The notes below the pieces were generated by a model. That model did not search any database and was not told the origin of the DNA. It worked only from the letters and a program-made list of their open reading frames with translations. Shown piece after piece: positions 23,326 through 34,774 of a stretch of DNA of 64,000 nucleotides. Every line of letters starts with the position of its first letter. Positions within the stretch are counted from its first letter, which is position 1. Source of the DNA: Dioscorea cayenensis subsp. rotundata (Eukaryota; Streptophyta; Magnoliopsida; Dioscoreales; Dioscoreaceae); NCBI RefSeq assembly GCF_009730915.1, contig NC_052489.1, forward strand, positions 24,669,916 to 24,733,915, read 5' to 3'. The translations under genes were made by a program, and so were the position numbers.

Positions 23326-25757
23326 GCTTCCAAGTTGGAGGTTTGGATAGTTTTAGGATATTTTTTTTTAGCATATTCAACTCTGGCAAAGACTTTAGTA
23401 AATCAAAATATTTTTTTTTTTGAATTTTTAATTCCTCCAAATTTTGAATTGTGATGTGAATTGAAGTGGTGGATAACTGGTCCACATAATAATATTCTCC
23501 ACCAGTTGCATCACCAACTTTCCCCCAAGAAAAGCCTTATTTTTTGGGTGAATTTCGGAAGGCTCTTTTTTGGACATCGAGCCTTGCCTTTGGCTTCTAA
23601 ATATCTGTTGTTAATGCTATAATAATAACAATAATAATATTATTATTATTATTACACACATCATTAATTTTGTTATGGTCATGTTTGAATTGAGTTTTAA
23701 ACTTTTTTTCATATTCGTAGGAGAATTTATGAAAATATGCTTTTCAAATAAATTAAGTGTTTTTAATGTATTTTGTGTTTAGATACGGTAATACAAAAAT
23801 ACTTTTTATATTTGTGAAGTTATTTGGACGTGCATTCATAGGAAAATATTTTTCACTAGCAAATTACTAAAATCACTTTTCATTGAATTATAATAATATT
23901 TCAATTATTATACATTTTTTTATGGATCTAATGGGTATAAACCCTAGTGCAAACCCTGTATCTTCTTATTTGGAGATTGCTTAGGAACAAAGAAAGTGGC
24001 GGAAGCGTACCTGCACTTGAATCCATTGATTACGACGAAGGTGATTGAGTATTGTGGTTCTTCTCACTGATCACACGTAAAGAGGGGAGATGGAAAACCT
24101 AATTCAGAAAACCTAATTCTGAATCTCAATTATTGCATGCTCAGTCAGGGACCATACCCTATTTAGAAATATTTATGGGGCTAATTACAAATCTGTCCAT
24201 CATAGATTTGAAATTTTGCCCCTAGGAATTCTACACAACATATGATTAATATATATATATCCACACATTTAAAATTAGATAAATAAGACCAAATTCAAAC
24301 TTGAATCAGATCACAAATTAGGTCAATTCAAAACTTGAATATAATAAGATATACATAATTATAAACATTAGTTGTGTACGTCTACACAACTTATACACAT
24401 AAGTCCTCATATCTTTATATATTGTGTGGTCCACAACCAACATTTTTCACATGCGAACGGAGACAAGAATGAATTGAAGGAGAGGCTTTCAAATTTTAAA
24501 GGCAAAAAATACTAGATAGGGATGCAAAAACTTAGAGATAAACTTTAAAAACATAAAAAAAAAAATTTATTTCATAAGGGCAATTAAATAATTATGTAAC
24601 TCAAAACAGTCTTTTTTTATTTTTATATTTTTTAACCATTACATGACTAGTTTTTTTTAGCCATTATTTTTTCATAGAGCTAATCTAAATATATATATAT
24701 TTTTTAAAATACCTTGCCTTATATATATATAAAAAAAAAAGCAGGCTTTAGGTTTTTCATAAGCTAATAAAATAAGGCCTGTAACTTGTTGCTTTTGCTC
24801 ACCATCATCTATACAGTAATTTCACTTTGATCTATTGGTTGTCACAAAAACTATAATAATTTATTTGTTTTCAAAAAATATCTATCTTGTCATAAAAAAA
24901 TAATAAATAAAAATGATAAATAAAAAAATCTGTTGATAATTTGATATGATAAAGGATTTCGAGCAAATGGAGGATTCAGTTCTTTAATTATTCTTTAATT
25001 TGAGTGGAGAGCGCTGTAACATGTCATACATTTTTTTTCTAGATTCCATGGTTTTTTTTAATGATAAAACAATGTATTATTTTCTAAAATTCCGCTCAGT
25101 TTAATAAAAAAAAATAATACAAATATTATAGTTTGCTAATTAAATTGCATATTAAGTTGAGAACACTTATTAAAAAAAAAAAGTTGAGAATACTTTCATC
25201 TTAAATACACGGAGACAAATTATTTAATATTAAATATTCAAATTTTTTTAATAAAATAAATAAATCACAAATTTTAATAAGAAGAATAAAAGAACAGAAA
25301 AAACCAAGTACAAACATAAAAAGACCTAATAAAAAAAAAATTATAAAACAAAAAAAATAATATTCAGAAATTCATAAATAATTTGCCCTTAATTTATATA
25401 TATATATATATTTATTATTTTTAAAAAAAATTAATTAAAACAAAATTATAAATTCCGGAGACAGTCGCACCCAAAATTAGGAAGCGCCGAGACAAGGAAG
25501 GCGGTCATATTCCTTCAACTCGAAGTATTCCCCAAATTAATAAATTAATAAATAAATCAATTAATATCCTATTATTTTATTAATTTATTACGCGTTATTA
25601 TTCAATTAATGCGCGTATTTATTTTCACTATTTAATCCTCGTTCTTATCGCGTTCTTGGAACGATATCAATATCAATATCAATATCAACTCTTGTTTTCA
25701 GGCTCTCTCCTCTGAGACGCCAAGCCCTCTCCCTCTCTTCATCCCTCTTCTCCGATC

Positions 25758-26617
25758 ATGAGCTACTACAACCAGCAGGCACCGCCGGTCGGAGTTCCCC
25801 CTCCTCAAGGTCCTCATCTTGATTCCTGATTCGATCGTTTGCATCTAATTTTATGGTTTTGTTGTTGTTGTTGTTGTTAGAATTTTAGGGTTTGATCTGA
25901 TTGATTTGGGGATTTGTGGTGATTATAGGGTATCCACCAGAGGGCTACGCGAAGGACGCTTACCCACCGCCAGGGTACCCTCCTCAAGGGTACGCCCAGG
26001 GATATCCGCCGCAAGGCTATCCTCCGCAGCAGGCTTATCCTCCACAGTACGCTCAGCCACCGCCACAGCAGCAGCAGCAGAGCAGCGGACCGAGCTTCAT
26101 GGAAGGATGGTAGGTTCTTTTGATTTTGATGTATTTGTTTCATGTTCTCTTGAGGTTTTTCTAGCGTTTTCGCCGGATCCGGCTATCGGTGGCGGCGCCG
26201 GCCGGCGATTTGGATCGGTTTTGTTTTCCGAGTCCGTGATTTGATCGGAATACACTGAAAACCTAGTCCATGATTTGGATCGGTTTTGTTTTCGGGTTGG
26301 ATTCCGGATGATCCGGATCCGTCAACGTTTTCCCGGCGGCGGCTCTCCTTTTTCGCGCACGATAGCGATGATGCCTGCGCTATCGTGCGCCGGGTCGTCA
26401 GTGCGCGTGGATGATATGATGGGTTGATTTCCCCTAAAATTATCCCTTCTAAAATTTATTTATTGATTTTTTTTTAAAAAAAAAATACTCCACTGTTGAT
26501 TGTTTTAATTCAAGTTTTAATTGTAAATCTAATAATTGATATTTATTTATTTATTTGTAAATTATGTGCAGCTTGGCCGCCCTTTGCTGTTGCTGCCTGT
26601 TGGAAGCTTGCTTTTGA
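25758..26617 (+). CDS. CYSTM-family protein with XYPPX repeats
   Basis: Small tail-anchored stress-related protein of the cysteine-rich transmembrane module (CYSTM) family. Exons: 25758-25809, 25929-26109 and 26572-26617, all GT-AG, coding 92 residues. The N-terminal two thirds is a Gly-Tyr-Pro-Pro repeat (GYPPEGY, PPGYPPQGY, GYPPQGYPPQ), followed by a Gln run and FMEGC. The last exon supplies the hydrophobic Cys-rich segment LAALCCCCLLEACF and the stop. In the family this segment inserts in membranes. The start codon is the only ATG ahead of the repeat and lies in a C/T-rich leader. Confidence 0.9.
26355..26390. repeat. Perfect 13-bp inverted repeat in CYSTM intron 2
   Basis: GCGCACGATAGCG (26355-26367) and CGCTATCGTGCGC (26378-26390) are exact inverted copies separated by 10 bases. 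The stem is G+C-rich inside an intron that otherwise turns AT-rich and would form a stable hairpin in the pre-mRNA. Confidence 0.9.
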
Positions 26618-28435
26618 GTGATATCGTCACCATCGCATCATGGTCATGAACATGATCTATATTTTCCCTCCAAAGAAAGAAGAGTTGTGGCCTGGTGTAA
26701 ATTTTAATTCTTTTCCTTGTTCATTTCATCTAGTTTGGAATTGTGTCTTGTGATCTTATTTGAACATCTTGCTTTTACCGTTTCAGAGTTTATAAATGCA
26801 TAGTATTTGCTAGTGTTCTGATGTTACAAATATAATGTGGTTTAACTGGTCATGTTGTGCGTGTGGGTAGTTCATTGGTATCTTTCAGTTGGCTTGTGGT
26901 TGTCTATCAAGAGCTGGAAACCATGTTATTTTCCGTGGAGTGGTTGGGTGGTTGGGACCCAGTCGTCGATTTGTATTTTCATTGACTAATTAGAATATCT
27001 CGATCAAGTGCTGAAACATAGGCTTTCAGTTGCTTGGGATTTAGAAACCCATTTGGTCCAACTTGTAAGCCTCCAATTTGAATTAAATCTAATACAAGTT
27101 GCTCATCCAAGTTGCAATGTAGTATCTGTTTTCTGTTTTGAATTCCAGACGAGCCGACTTTGGGAGACCAGAAGGCATATTGGAAAATGCATTTATATTA
27201 GGTTATGTAGGGGGTTTTGGATGGCAAAAGTACAGTTGCTTGGATTATAATTTATCTGGAGAGTAGGAAATATAGGATGGGAGAAAAGACATAAATCAAA
27301 TTTTTTTTATACTTGTTAACCTGATATAAGATAACTCTCCTAGAGTGAATTGGCCCTTTATTTCTCAATCCAAACGCTCTTTAGGCCTGATGGTTGGTGG
27401 TTGGTGTTGGTTGGTGGTTGGTTTTAACCTTATTTCCCTGACTTCTCCAGAAAAATTCTGGAAAATGACTGCTATTCTTTGCAGCTTAAAAATCCTGTGT
27501 TAAAGTTTAAGCTATTATTTGCAGCTTAGAATTCTTGCGTTACACAGTTGGGCTGCAATTTGGCGATGCTGGTGTAAACTGTCTACTTTTGGACGAGTCT
27601 GTTTGTTGTTTGTTTGTACTCCTATCTTCTTTGCTAACAAATCACTCCCAGAATATTACTAGTTTCTTCAGAGCTAATTCAGGTTAGTGTTGCGGGCAAG
27701 TAAGGAATTATGGTTGCCCATGGTTAGTTCCCATCTCTATAGACCAGGATTCCTTACCCTCAAGCACAAGGGAATAAGAGGAATTAATGAAAAACTGAAA
27801 AAGGAAACAAAAACAAGTAATTAACGTACCCTGGCCCAAACCTCCTCTCTGATGAATATTTGCATGTCTCCCGGGCCACCACACGGAGACACGTGACTCC
27901 TACGGCGACAAAACCAAGAACCCACACGACATTTGTCCCCCGTCAGCTCCGTTGCTATTACCCCAAGATAGCTCTTCCCAACGCTAAGCATTATTCACCT
28001 CCAACCAAGACGGCCCCGGCACCCTCCAGCCTTGCAAATTCCTATTTTCCTATTTACCTTATTTCAATTTTTGTTTTACCCCCCCGGATAATAAAAGTAT
28101 ATGCGTGCTTGACAACTGGAGTCGATAGATACCCACTCCTGGCACAACGACCCCAATTGGCTTTATCTGCTGCATCAAGGCGGAGTTTTGGAGGCTCGTT
28201 CAATCACCTATCCATATACAACACCACTCCCCATTGGCCACACGTGCCAACTTACTAACCATGCCAGCGACCACGTACCCAAGTCTACCACACGTGCCAG
28301 CACCACCTTCTCCCTCGTCGTTCAAGCTGCCCTTCTCCTATTGGTCCTGGCCCACTTTAAAACCCCCACCAAAAACTATCCCCCTTTCCCCCAAACTCCA
28401 CAGACAAGTGTGCGTGTGCTAGGGAGACACAGGTG
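26618..28435. other. Intergenic region: CYSTM 3' flank and promoter of the DUF7950-like gene
   Basis: The first part is the CYSTM 3' untranslated region and downstream DNA; no gene seen. From about 27840 the sequence becomes C-rich and carries three CACGTG cores. The open frame at 27860-28258 is low-complexity (Pro/Thr/His) and has no family resemblance, so it is not called. Confidence 0.5.
27890..28296 (+). promoter_or_regulatory. Three G-box (CACGTG) elements
   Basis: CACGTG occurs at 27890-27895, 28241-28246 and 28291-28296, the last two both as CACACGTGCCA 50 bp apart, ending 140 bp before the ATG of the DUF7950-like gene. G-boxes bind bZIP and bHLH factors, and ABRE-like versions respond to abscisic acid. 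Three within 410 bp is more than chance would predict; function is inferred. Confidence 0.55.
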
Positions 28436-29224
28436 ATGCAGGCCGTGGAGGTCGCCAAGACCCATGAGATCATGGCTCGCTTTCGGCCCATCGCACCCAA
28501 ACCCGAGCTACCGGCAAAATCCGCACCTGAGACGCCACCTCGCTCGGCCATCGCCGCGCTTCATCTGCGCACCAGGCCATGCCGCACACGTAAACGTGCA
28601 CGCCCCCCAGCACCAACACCCCTTCTTCCCATCAAACATCTACGCCTTGACACCACCACCACCACCACCACCTCCTTAGTTCATCCAGTACTCACTCATC
28701 ATCCCCTACCAACTATTCCAGTCGAACGAGACCTTCTTCAAGAGTTGCAGAAGCCTAAGGTTATAACACCACAGCCTGTAAGACCAGTAGGTTCAAGAAT
28801 CACCATTCTCGGGTGCATCACGCTCCCAAAGCCCACCACCATGTCTTCGCCGTCTTCGAAGAAGCCGGCTAAGGTGGAGGAGGAGTTAGAGTTGGAGTCA
28901 CTGCCTGCTGTGGTTTCTGACTCTAAGAACAAAGTAAGATTAGTCAATTTAGCTTATAAAGAGATGGTTGGCCAGCCCGAGTGCTCATGGCTTGACTCCC
29001 TTGGTGCCGGTAGCTCAAGGAGAATCAATGGGGAGGTCATGCTGTACGTTCCTGAGAATCACTGTTCCTCTTTTGTGAAGTTTGGGGATAGGTTCTCTTG
29101 CAGGGTGAGGATAGAGTGGCCATGCAATGGAAGGAAGAAGATGGTGGATGTGCCATGTGATGTGGTGAGACTTTGTTGTGATTCTAAGGACTATAGTTTT
29201 GCCTGGAGGTTTCATATTAACTAG
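28436..29224 (+). CDS. Uncharacterised plant protein, DUF7950-like
   Basis: Single-exon gene of 262 residues, function unknown. The N-terminal half is basic and Pro/Thr-rich, with MARFRPIAPKPE near residue 15, a motif I recall at the start of plant DUF7950-type proteins. It also has a cluster RTRKRARPP that could direct nuclear import, and a Thr run. An acidic patch (EEELELE) follows. The C-terminal 100 residues form the conserved domain, with VRLVNLAYKEMVGQPECSWL, GEVMLYVPE, FSCRVRIEWPCNG, and a final CDVVRLCCDSKDYSFAWRF. A GTG immediately upstream (28433) is in frame, but the ATG at 28436 is the sensible start. No intron is needed. The family name is from memory and should be confirmed by a profile search. 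Confidence 0.75.
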   Translation: MQAVEVAKTHEIMARFRPIAPKPELPAKSAPETPPRSAIAALHLRTRPCRTRKRARPPAPTPLLPIKHLRLDTTTTTTTSLVHPVLTHHPLPTIPVERDLLQELQKPKVITPQPVRPVGSRITILGCITLPKPTTMSSPSSKKPAKVEEELELESLPAVVSDSKNKVRLVNLAYKEMVGQPECSWLDSLGAGSSRRINGEVMLYVPENHCSSFVKFGDRFSCRVRIEWPCNGRKKMVDVPCDVVRLCCDSKDYSFAWRFHIN

Positions 29225-29751
29225 ACTAGTGTCAAGTTCTTGCTTAATTTGCTTGTAATATGCTTATGTCATCTCCTCTTCTCGTTTAGTGTATATATTA
29301 TATATAATATGGAATGAAGACGTGGAGATTAAAGGACATGAGAGTTTTTTTTTTTTTATGGTTTACCTAATTTAGATGACTACTGGAGTTGGCTTGCGTT
29401 GCATGCAGTTGAGAACTGAGTCTGTGAAGAAAAATTATCAATCATACTGCAAAGCAGGAAATGTACACAATAGATGAGAATAACATGGGTTACAGCAGTA
29501 ACCGACGGTCATAGCCTATCAAACAAGCTTAGTGAATTATGAAGAAACAAAAAAGCAAAAAGTAATAAGAGTACTCTAAATTAAAGTATGCTCCTCGAAT
29601 ACCGTATTCAACTTTCCATTGGTAAAGACAAGAGACTGGCTGCTCGGAGAAAGTGATACCAATTATTACCAACTTCTGGATCTAAATAATATGTGTGTGA
29701 GCTAAACAAAATTGCAACTGAATAGAAATACTTGATCACTGTAGTTGTTAT
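29225..29751. other. Intergenic DNA, no gene seen
   Basis: 3' flank of the DUF7950-like gene up to the solo LTR. Nothing further recognised. Confidence 0.5.
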
Positions 29752-30925
29752 TGTTAGTTCCTTCGGTGTGGTTTGTGGGAATTAAGTAACACTTAAGCAC
29801 TCATAGAAGTCTCACACAAACTAATAAAGAAAGAGCACACAAATAAACACAAGGAGACACACAACGTTGGTGAACCTGGGCTCAGCTGCTCACTCGCCTA
29901 CGTCCCAGGGGCCAAGCTCGGGAGATAAACAATCCACTAAAAGAGGTAAAAATAGATGAGTACAAACATTTGTCACTCACACTCTCAACAATAAAGATCA
30001 CTAGCCTCTCTAGATTGTCTGGTGCTCACACACTCTCCTCAAAGAGTCACCCAAGAGTCACACCTACAATCTCACGAGCAAGGTAGCTTTATATAGACGC
30101 CTCAACGTCCCCAAATATAGCACATACCTCTTTTTAGAATCTCCGTGGCTACTAATTTAAAAACCCCGATCAAATTAGTCATGTAACTCCTCATTATAAC
30201 ATGAATTGCAACACTGGCCACGATCACCGACTTGACCGAGTTCCCGTTACGTTGCGGACGACCTCAAGACCCATCAACCTCCCGGTCATGCTTAGTCCCG
30301 AGTCGATGCGACCCAAATCTCCCGATCCCGACCGGCAACTAGCCTACCTCCCTCGGTTCCTCATCACGCAGTCCCCTCGCAAGGGGCGCACGTCCCTCAT
30401 GCGTCTTCATGAAACTTGCCAAACTTAGTCTTCAATCTTCCAAGTTTGGTCTTCAAAAATTCTTCAAACTTGATCTTCAATTCACCCAAGTTTGGTCCTC
30501 AAATCTTGTCGTTAATAGACTTCAATGATTCTCATCAAGGATTCTTCAAATCATATCTCCTTCATTCACACCATGAATAGATCTTTCTTTAATTAAGCTC
30601 CACCATATTTAGTCTTCAATCAAATCACCCTAAATACTGGTCTCGATACGATCTTGTCTTCAAAGTTAGAATGCATCGCTAAAAAAATAATTTCACCAAG
30701 ATCTTTAAGATAGCTTCACCATGATCTTCAAGATATTTGGCTCCATGTTGTAGACATACTAAAAATAGCACCACCAAGATCTTCAAGATGTTTGCCTTGT
30801 ACTCCAAGTCATCTTGCCATGTCACCATGCTTGCCACATCATCAATTATGCTTTGTCACCTTGGTTGCCACGTCACTTGGTTTAGGTGTCAAATCATGCC
30901 AATAAATAGTGCGGTTGCACTAACA
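29752..30925. mobile_element. Solo LTR (1174 bp) of an LTR retrotransposon
   Basis: The segment starts TGTTAGTTCC and ends GCACTAACA, so it has TG...CA ends inside a perfect 7-bp inverted repeat (TGTTAGT/ACTAACA). It is flanked by an exact 5-bp direct repeat, GTTAT, at 29747-29751 and 30926-30930. A TATA-like GCTTTATATAGACG lies near 30085-30100. There is no second LTR, primer-binding site or coding region, so it is what remains after LTR-LTR recombination. The right half holds short degenerate repeats rich in CTTCAA and CAAGATCTTCA. Confidence 0.9.
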
Positions 30926-30930
30926 GTTAT

Positions 30931-31450
30931 CAATAGCTTAAAATAGATCTCGAAGCTTATGAGGAAATTTAGCTTGAATTGCATTTTTAAGCAGAAGGAT
31001 TTTCTCCAGAAACTTTCTAATTAAAGCATAATATTTAATTGGACTTTCGAGACATTGCCCACCAATAATAAATAGTTCTGGAAGTGAATTCTGCATTCCA
31101 TCCTTGTACTATACCAAAGGATGTTCCCCACATAGGAGCCAAATTGTTGTTAATGAGTGTATTAATTAGGTGAGCCATTTGCCTCTTATTAGAGAGCTCG
31201 GGAATATTCTTGTTTCTCCTCTAGGAAATCCACTCTTAGGGGATAGCAAATTCTTATGTTCATCATATTTTGTGTTTGTAATGTGGATGAATTGATTCAA
31301 ACATTGAACCTACAATCAAACTAAATACCAAAGTATAGAACCTCTCTAAATTAGAAACAGATTCCAATAACTCATTAACAACGATCAAGTCTGCAAGAAA
31401 TGAAGTGTGCACATTGCTAATCTAGTGAAGTCCTTAATCCAGTTCAACTA
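30931..31450. other. Intergenic DNA, possibly decayed coding relic on the minus strand
   Basis: The minus strand has short protein-like stretches around 31010-31150, but interrupted and not assignable. No gene is called. Confidence 0.3.
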
Positions 31451-31458
31451 CAGACAAT

Positions 31459-32449
31459 TAGGGGTGTATTCGGCTCGATAAGGGCTCATTCATGTTCAGC
31501 TCATATTATAAACGAGCCAAGCGAACATAATTTTCAAGCTCGATTAATAAACGAGTCAAGCTTGAGTAGCTGAAAGCTTGGCTCGTTTTAGCTCAGGATT
31601 GTGAGTTCGTTTATATATATATATATATATATATTAAGGTGTATATGTGACCATGTCGTTATTGTCAATTTGAGTCACACATATACTACTCTAAACTACT
31701 ATTCAAAAGCTAATCAATTAAAAACTCGAGTCAGCTAGTTCATTAAGCTAATTGAGCTCGTAAGATAAACGAGCCAAGCTTGAACATTACCAAGTTCGGC
31801 TCATTAAATATTGTGAACAACTCATTTATTGTATAATTAAAAGCTCGTTTATAGTATCATTTACTATTTTATTTGTAACAATCATTAATATAATCATTTA
31901 TATTGTCATGAACAAGTTTATTTATCGGATCGTCAATAATATTACAAAAAAAAAAACATTTATAAATAGTTACATCACAATGATTATTTTGTTATTATTG
32001 TAATTATTTGTTAACTTATTTAATGAAGATTTTAATAAACTTGAACTCAAACCTTAATAATTCCATAAACAAGCTTAAATTATTTTTTTTACTAAAATGA
32101 TTCTCAAACTCAAATCGAGTTAAGTCACACTTGATAATGATTCATTAAATAAGCTTTAAATGATAATTTATTAAATAAAAAAATAGAATATAAAAAAAAT
32201 AGTCAAGCTTTAATCAAGCTAACGAGCCAAGTCTAGGCTTCAAATTTTCTTAACAAGTTGAGCTCGAGCATGAAGCTCGAAATAAGCTCGATTAAAGCTC
32301 GAGCTCGGTTAAAATAGTAACAAGTCAAGCTTGAACATGAAAAATGAAGCTCGAAGAAAGCTTGGCTCGAGCTCGAACTTGACTAAATAGTAGCGAGTTA
32401 AGCTTGAACAAAGCAAAGCTCGGCTCGGCTCGGCTCGTTTTCAGCCCTA
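31459..32449. mobile_element. Non-autonomous hAT-like DNA transposon with GCTCG subterminal repeats
   Basis: The left end is TAGGGGTGTA and the right end, on the other strand, TAGGGCTGAA. The flanks CAGACAAT (31451-31458) and CAAACAAT (32450-32457) form an 8-bp target duplication with one mismatch, as for hAT elements. Many copies of GCTCG, often as GCTCGAGCTC or AACGAGCCAAGC, lie in both subterminal regions in both orientations, as expected for transposase-binding repeats. The 991-bp element has no coding capacity. Confidence 0.75.
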
Positions 32450-32461
32450 CAAACAATACCA

Positions 32462-32600
32462 CTGCTAACGACCAAATAAGAGTTCGAATCATAAGTGAGG
32501 GTACTATTTTGGGAGTATGAGTAGTGATTATGTGGATGGTTCTAACGCCTATGTGTGAGTGGGTCCTGCCCCTACTTGCTCCACTAAAAACCTACTGACA
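32462..32600 (+). mobile_element. SINE fragment (tRNA-derived), related to the copy at 51.6 kb
   Basis: AGTTCGAATCATAA at 32470-32483 matches a box B. The following sequence (TTTTGGGAGTATGAGTAGTG, then GTGTGAGTGGGTCCTGCCCC) aligns with the element at 51615-51775. The box A head is missing or scrambled, and the copy abuts the hAT-like element. Confidence 0.55.
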
Positions 32601-34206
32601 ATACTACTACTAACAGGCATTACTATTGCGAAAGCCTCAAAATGCTAATTATTTTAAACAATCGCAATGCGTGATTCTAGTGGACAATGGACATTTTTCA
32701 ACTAGACAATATCAGTCATATTGATAAACGTTTTGATCCATAGAAAGGCTACAGAATGCTAATGCATTTGAGGATCATATCAAAAGGAGCCTATGGATAA
32801 GAGAACGAATCAATGAGAACGTGAATAAAGAAGATTTTCAAACCAGAATTGAACAAATCAATGCAACATAATATGAATATAATTCATGCAAGCATGGAAG
32901 AACATGGGAAAGAAATGAAAAAACATTTTTCACAAAAACATCATAGCATCACCTATTCTGTGATTCACCATCAAATCTTCACTTGCTCTCAATCTAAAGC
33001 TGTGTTTTCTGGATCTAAGATCCTAACAGAACATTGATAATTTTATTTGAATCAATTGTAAATGGGAGATTGCCCATGAAAAGATCAAAAGAGTACAGGA
33101 ATTGAAAGTTTATCGATTAGGGTGTCACGTACGTTGTGGCGGAGGTGATGCTGCGAAGCTGGAGACGATGCCCACTTTGCAAGGGTTGAGATCCAGGAGG
33201 GTATTAAACTATTAATGGAGATCATGCAAAGCAAGAGCAGAGCACATATAGAGAAGATGAACCATGGGGATGCACCAATGCCGACGCAGAGATGACATTA
33301 TTATAATTCTTTGTATGAATGCCGTGATGATGGCCTACAAATTTTTTTTTTTAAAAGAAAAAAGTGTATTATTATTATCATTATTGGAAAAACCATACCA
33401 AGGTTAATTAAAAAAATACAAAATAAATTATAAAAAAAACATCTTGCAAATGTCATTAAAAATTGAAGACTAAAGCAAATATGTATTAAAAAAATAAATA
33501 TAATTCTTAAGCATCACTTACGTTGACAGTGTATTCTTATGTAGACAAGCCCTTGCCCACACATTTCAAATCCTTAACCTTGCTTTTGCTTGGGAAAAGA
33601 GTTTGTTTTCTTTTTTTTTCCCCATTTTTTTCACTTTGTTTTAAACAACATACTTAATAAATTATAAAAACAAATTATTATTTTTGAAAAAAAAAAAATC
33701 TTAAATCATTGTTTTGGTTTTATTGAACAAAATTTTCATTTTTTTTTTGTGTGATGTTTAGAGATGCCGTTGGGAATTTTATTTTTCACAATTTCATAAT
33801 AACACTCGTGTATGTGTGTGTATATGATCCGAAACGTAGGATTGCTTTAATTTTTCATTTTCTTGTATCTACATAGAAGATAGGAGAATATCTCATGTGC
33901 AATAACCGGATAGTAGTAACATTGTAATATATATATATATATTTCACAAAGGTGATAAGCACCAAATCAAAGGACATGCATGTACAAAGGTGTACCAGTT
34001 ACTGTGGCTTAAATGACTTTCTAAAGATAAACCTCTCAATGACACTACACGTTAGTTACATCTGGACTAGTCCATGGTTTCTGTAACAATGTAATATATT
34101 TGAGAAGTTGTTTTAATTTTTTTTTTCTATAAGATAGTTAAATGTCAATAAAAACTTAACAAATGAAATTAAATACGTGAACAATATCAGAGAAGTTGTC
34201 CCTCTA
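32601..34206. other. Intergenic DNA, no gene seen
   Basis: No protein-like frames. A short G+C-richer patch at 33120-33260 is not assignable. The rest is AT-rich, with TA and poly-A or poly-T tracts. Confidence 0.5.
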
Positions 34207-34774
34207 GGGGCAGTTTGGTTCACGGTAATATGAAAATATTACCACTTGTTACGTGATAATTTTTTTTAGATTATCACGTTTGGATTAGTGGTAGTGGTAA
34301 TATTGATAATAATTTGTGATTACCAATTTTGGAAAATTCCCAAGAAACTTGGTAATTCCATTATCACCAAAATAGGTGGTTATGTTGGATTACCAAGTGG
34401 GTGGTAATCTGAAATATTATTTTGGACAAATATGCCATTTGTTTAAAAATAATAACTTTCATACTTTATTCATTAGATTAAAAAATTAAATTTGAATAAC
34501 ATTATTTTGATAATATGTTAAATTTCGAAAATTTATTTTTTTTATCCAAAATTTTATTTTATTTTAAATTTAAGCTTGCACAAAATAATAGATATAAGTG
34601 TATTTTGAGATATTTAGAATATTACCAAATTAATTACTATGTAATATGAGCTTCCAACTAAACATGGTTATCATAAATTACCACAATATTTTTGAGCATA
34701 TAACATTCCCGATCTCATTACCACGATAATCTCATTACGTAGTAATATATCATTACCGCGAATCAAACGACCCC
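34207..34774. mobile_element. Tourist-like MITE (PIF/Harbinger-type)
   Basis: The left end GGGGCAGTTTGGTTCACGGT continues AAT; the right end on the other strand is GGGGTCGTTTGATTCGCGGT and AAT. That gives a terminal inverted repeat of about 23 bp with four mismatches. GGG..GTTTGGTT termini are typical of Tourist elements. The 3-bp flanks are CTA and TTA, close to the TTA/TAA preference, but one base differs. It is 568 bp and non-coding, with internal inverted stretches built on GGTAAT/ATTACC. Confidence 0.75.

Larger units (their letters stand above)
20663..25757. other. AT-rich intergenic DNA with decayed repeats, no gene seen
   Basis: No protein-like reading frame was found. It includes a MITE-like inverted repeat (22207-22541) and a 49-bp tandem duplication (23237-23325), both listed separately. 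A moderately G+C-richer block at about 23930-24460 could be part of an old LTR, but I could not find its ends. Poly-A, poly-T and TA tracts are frequent. Confidence 0.5.

Noticed and set aside
23930-24460. Possible second LTR relic
   Set aside because: Composition differs from the flanks, but no TG...CA ends with a target duplication were found.
27860-28258. 132-codon plus-strand frame upstream of the DUF7950-like gene
   Set aside because: Low-complexity Pro/Thr/His composition, no domain, lies in the promoter with G-boxes and has no supporting exon structure.
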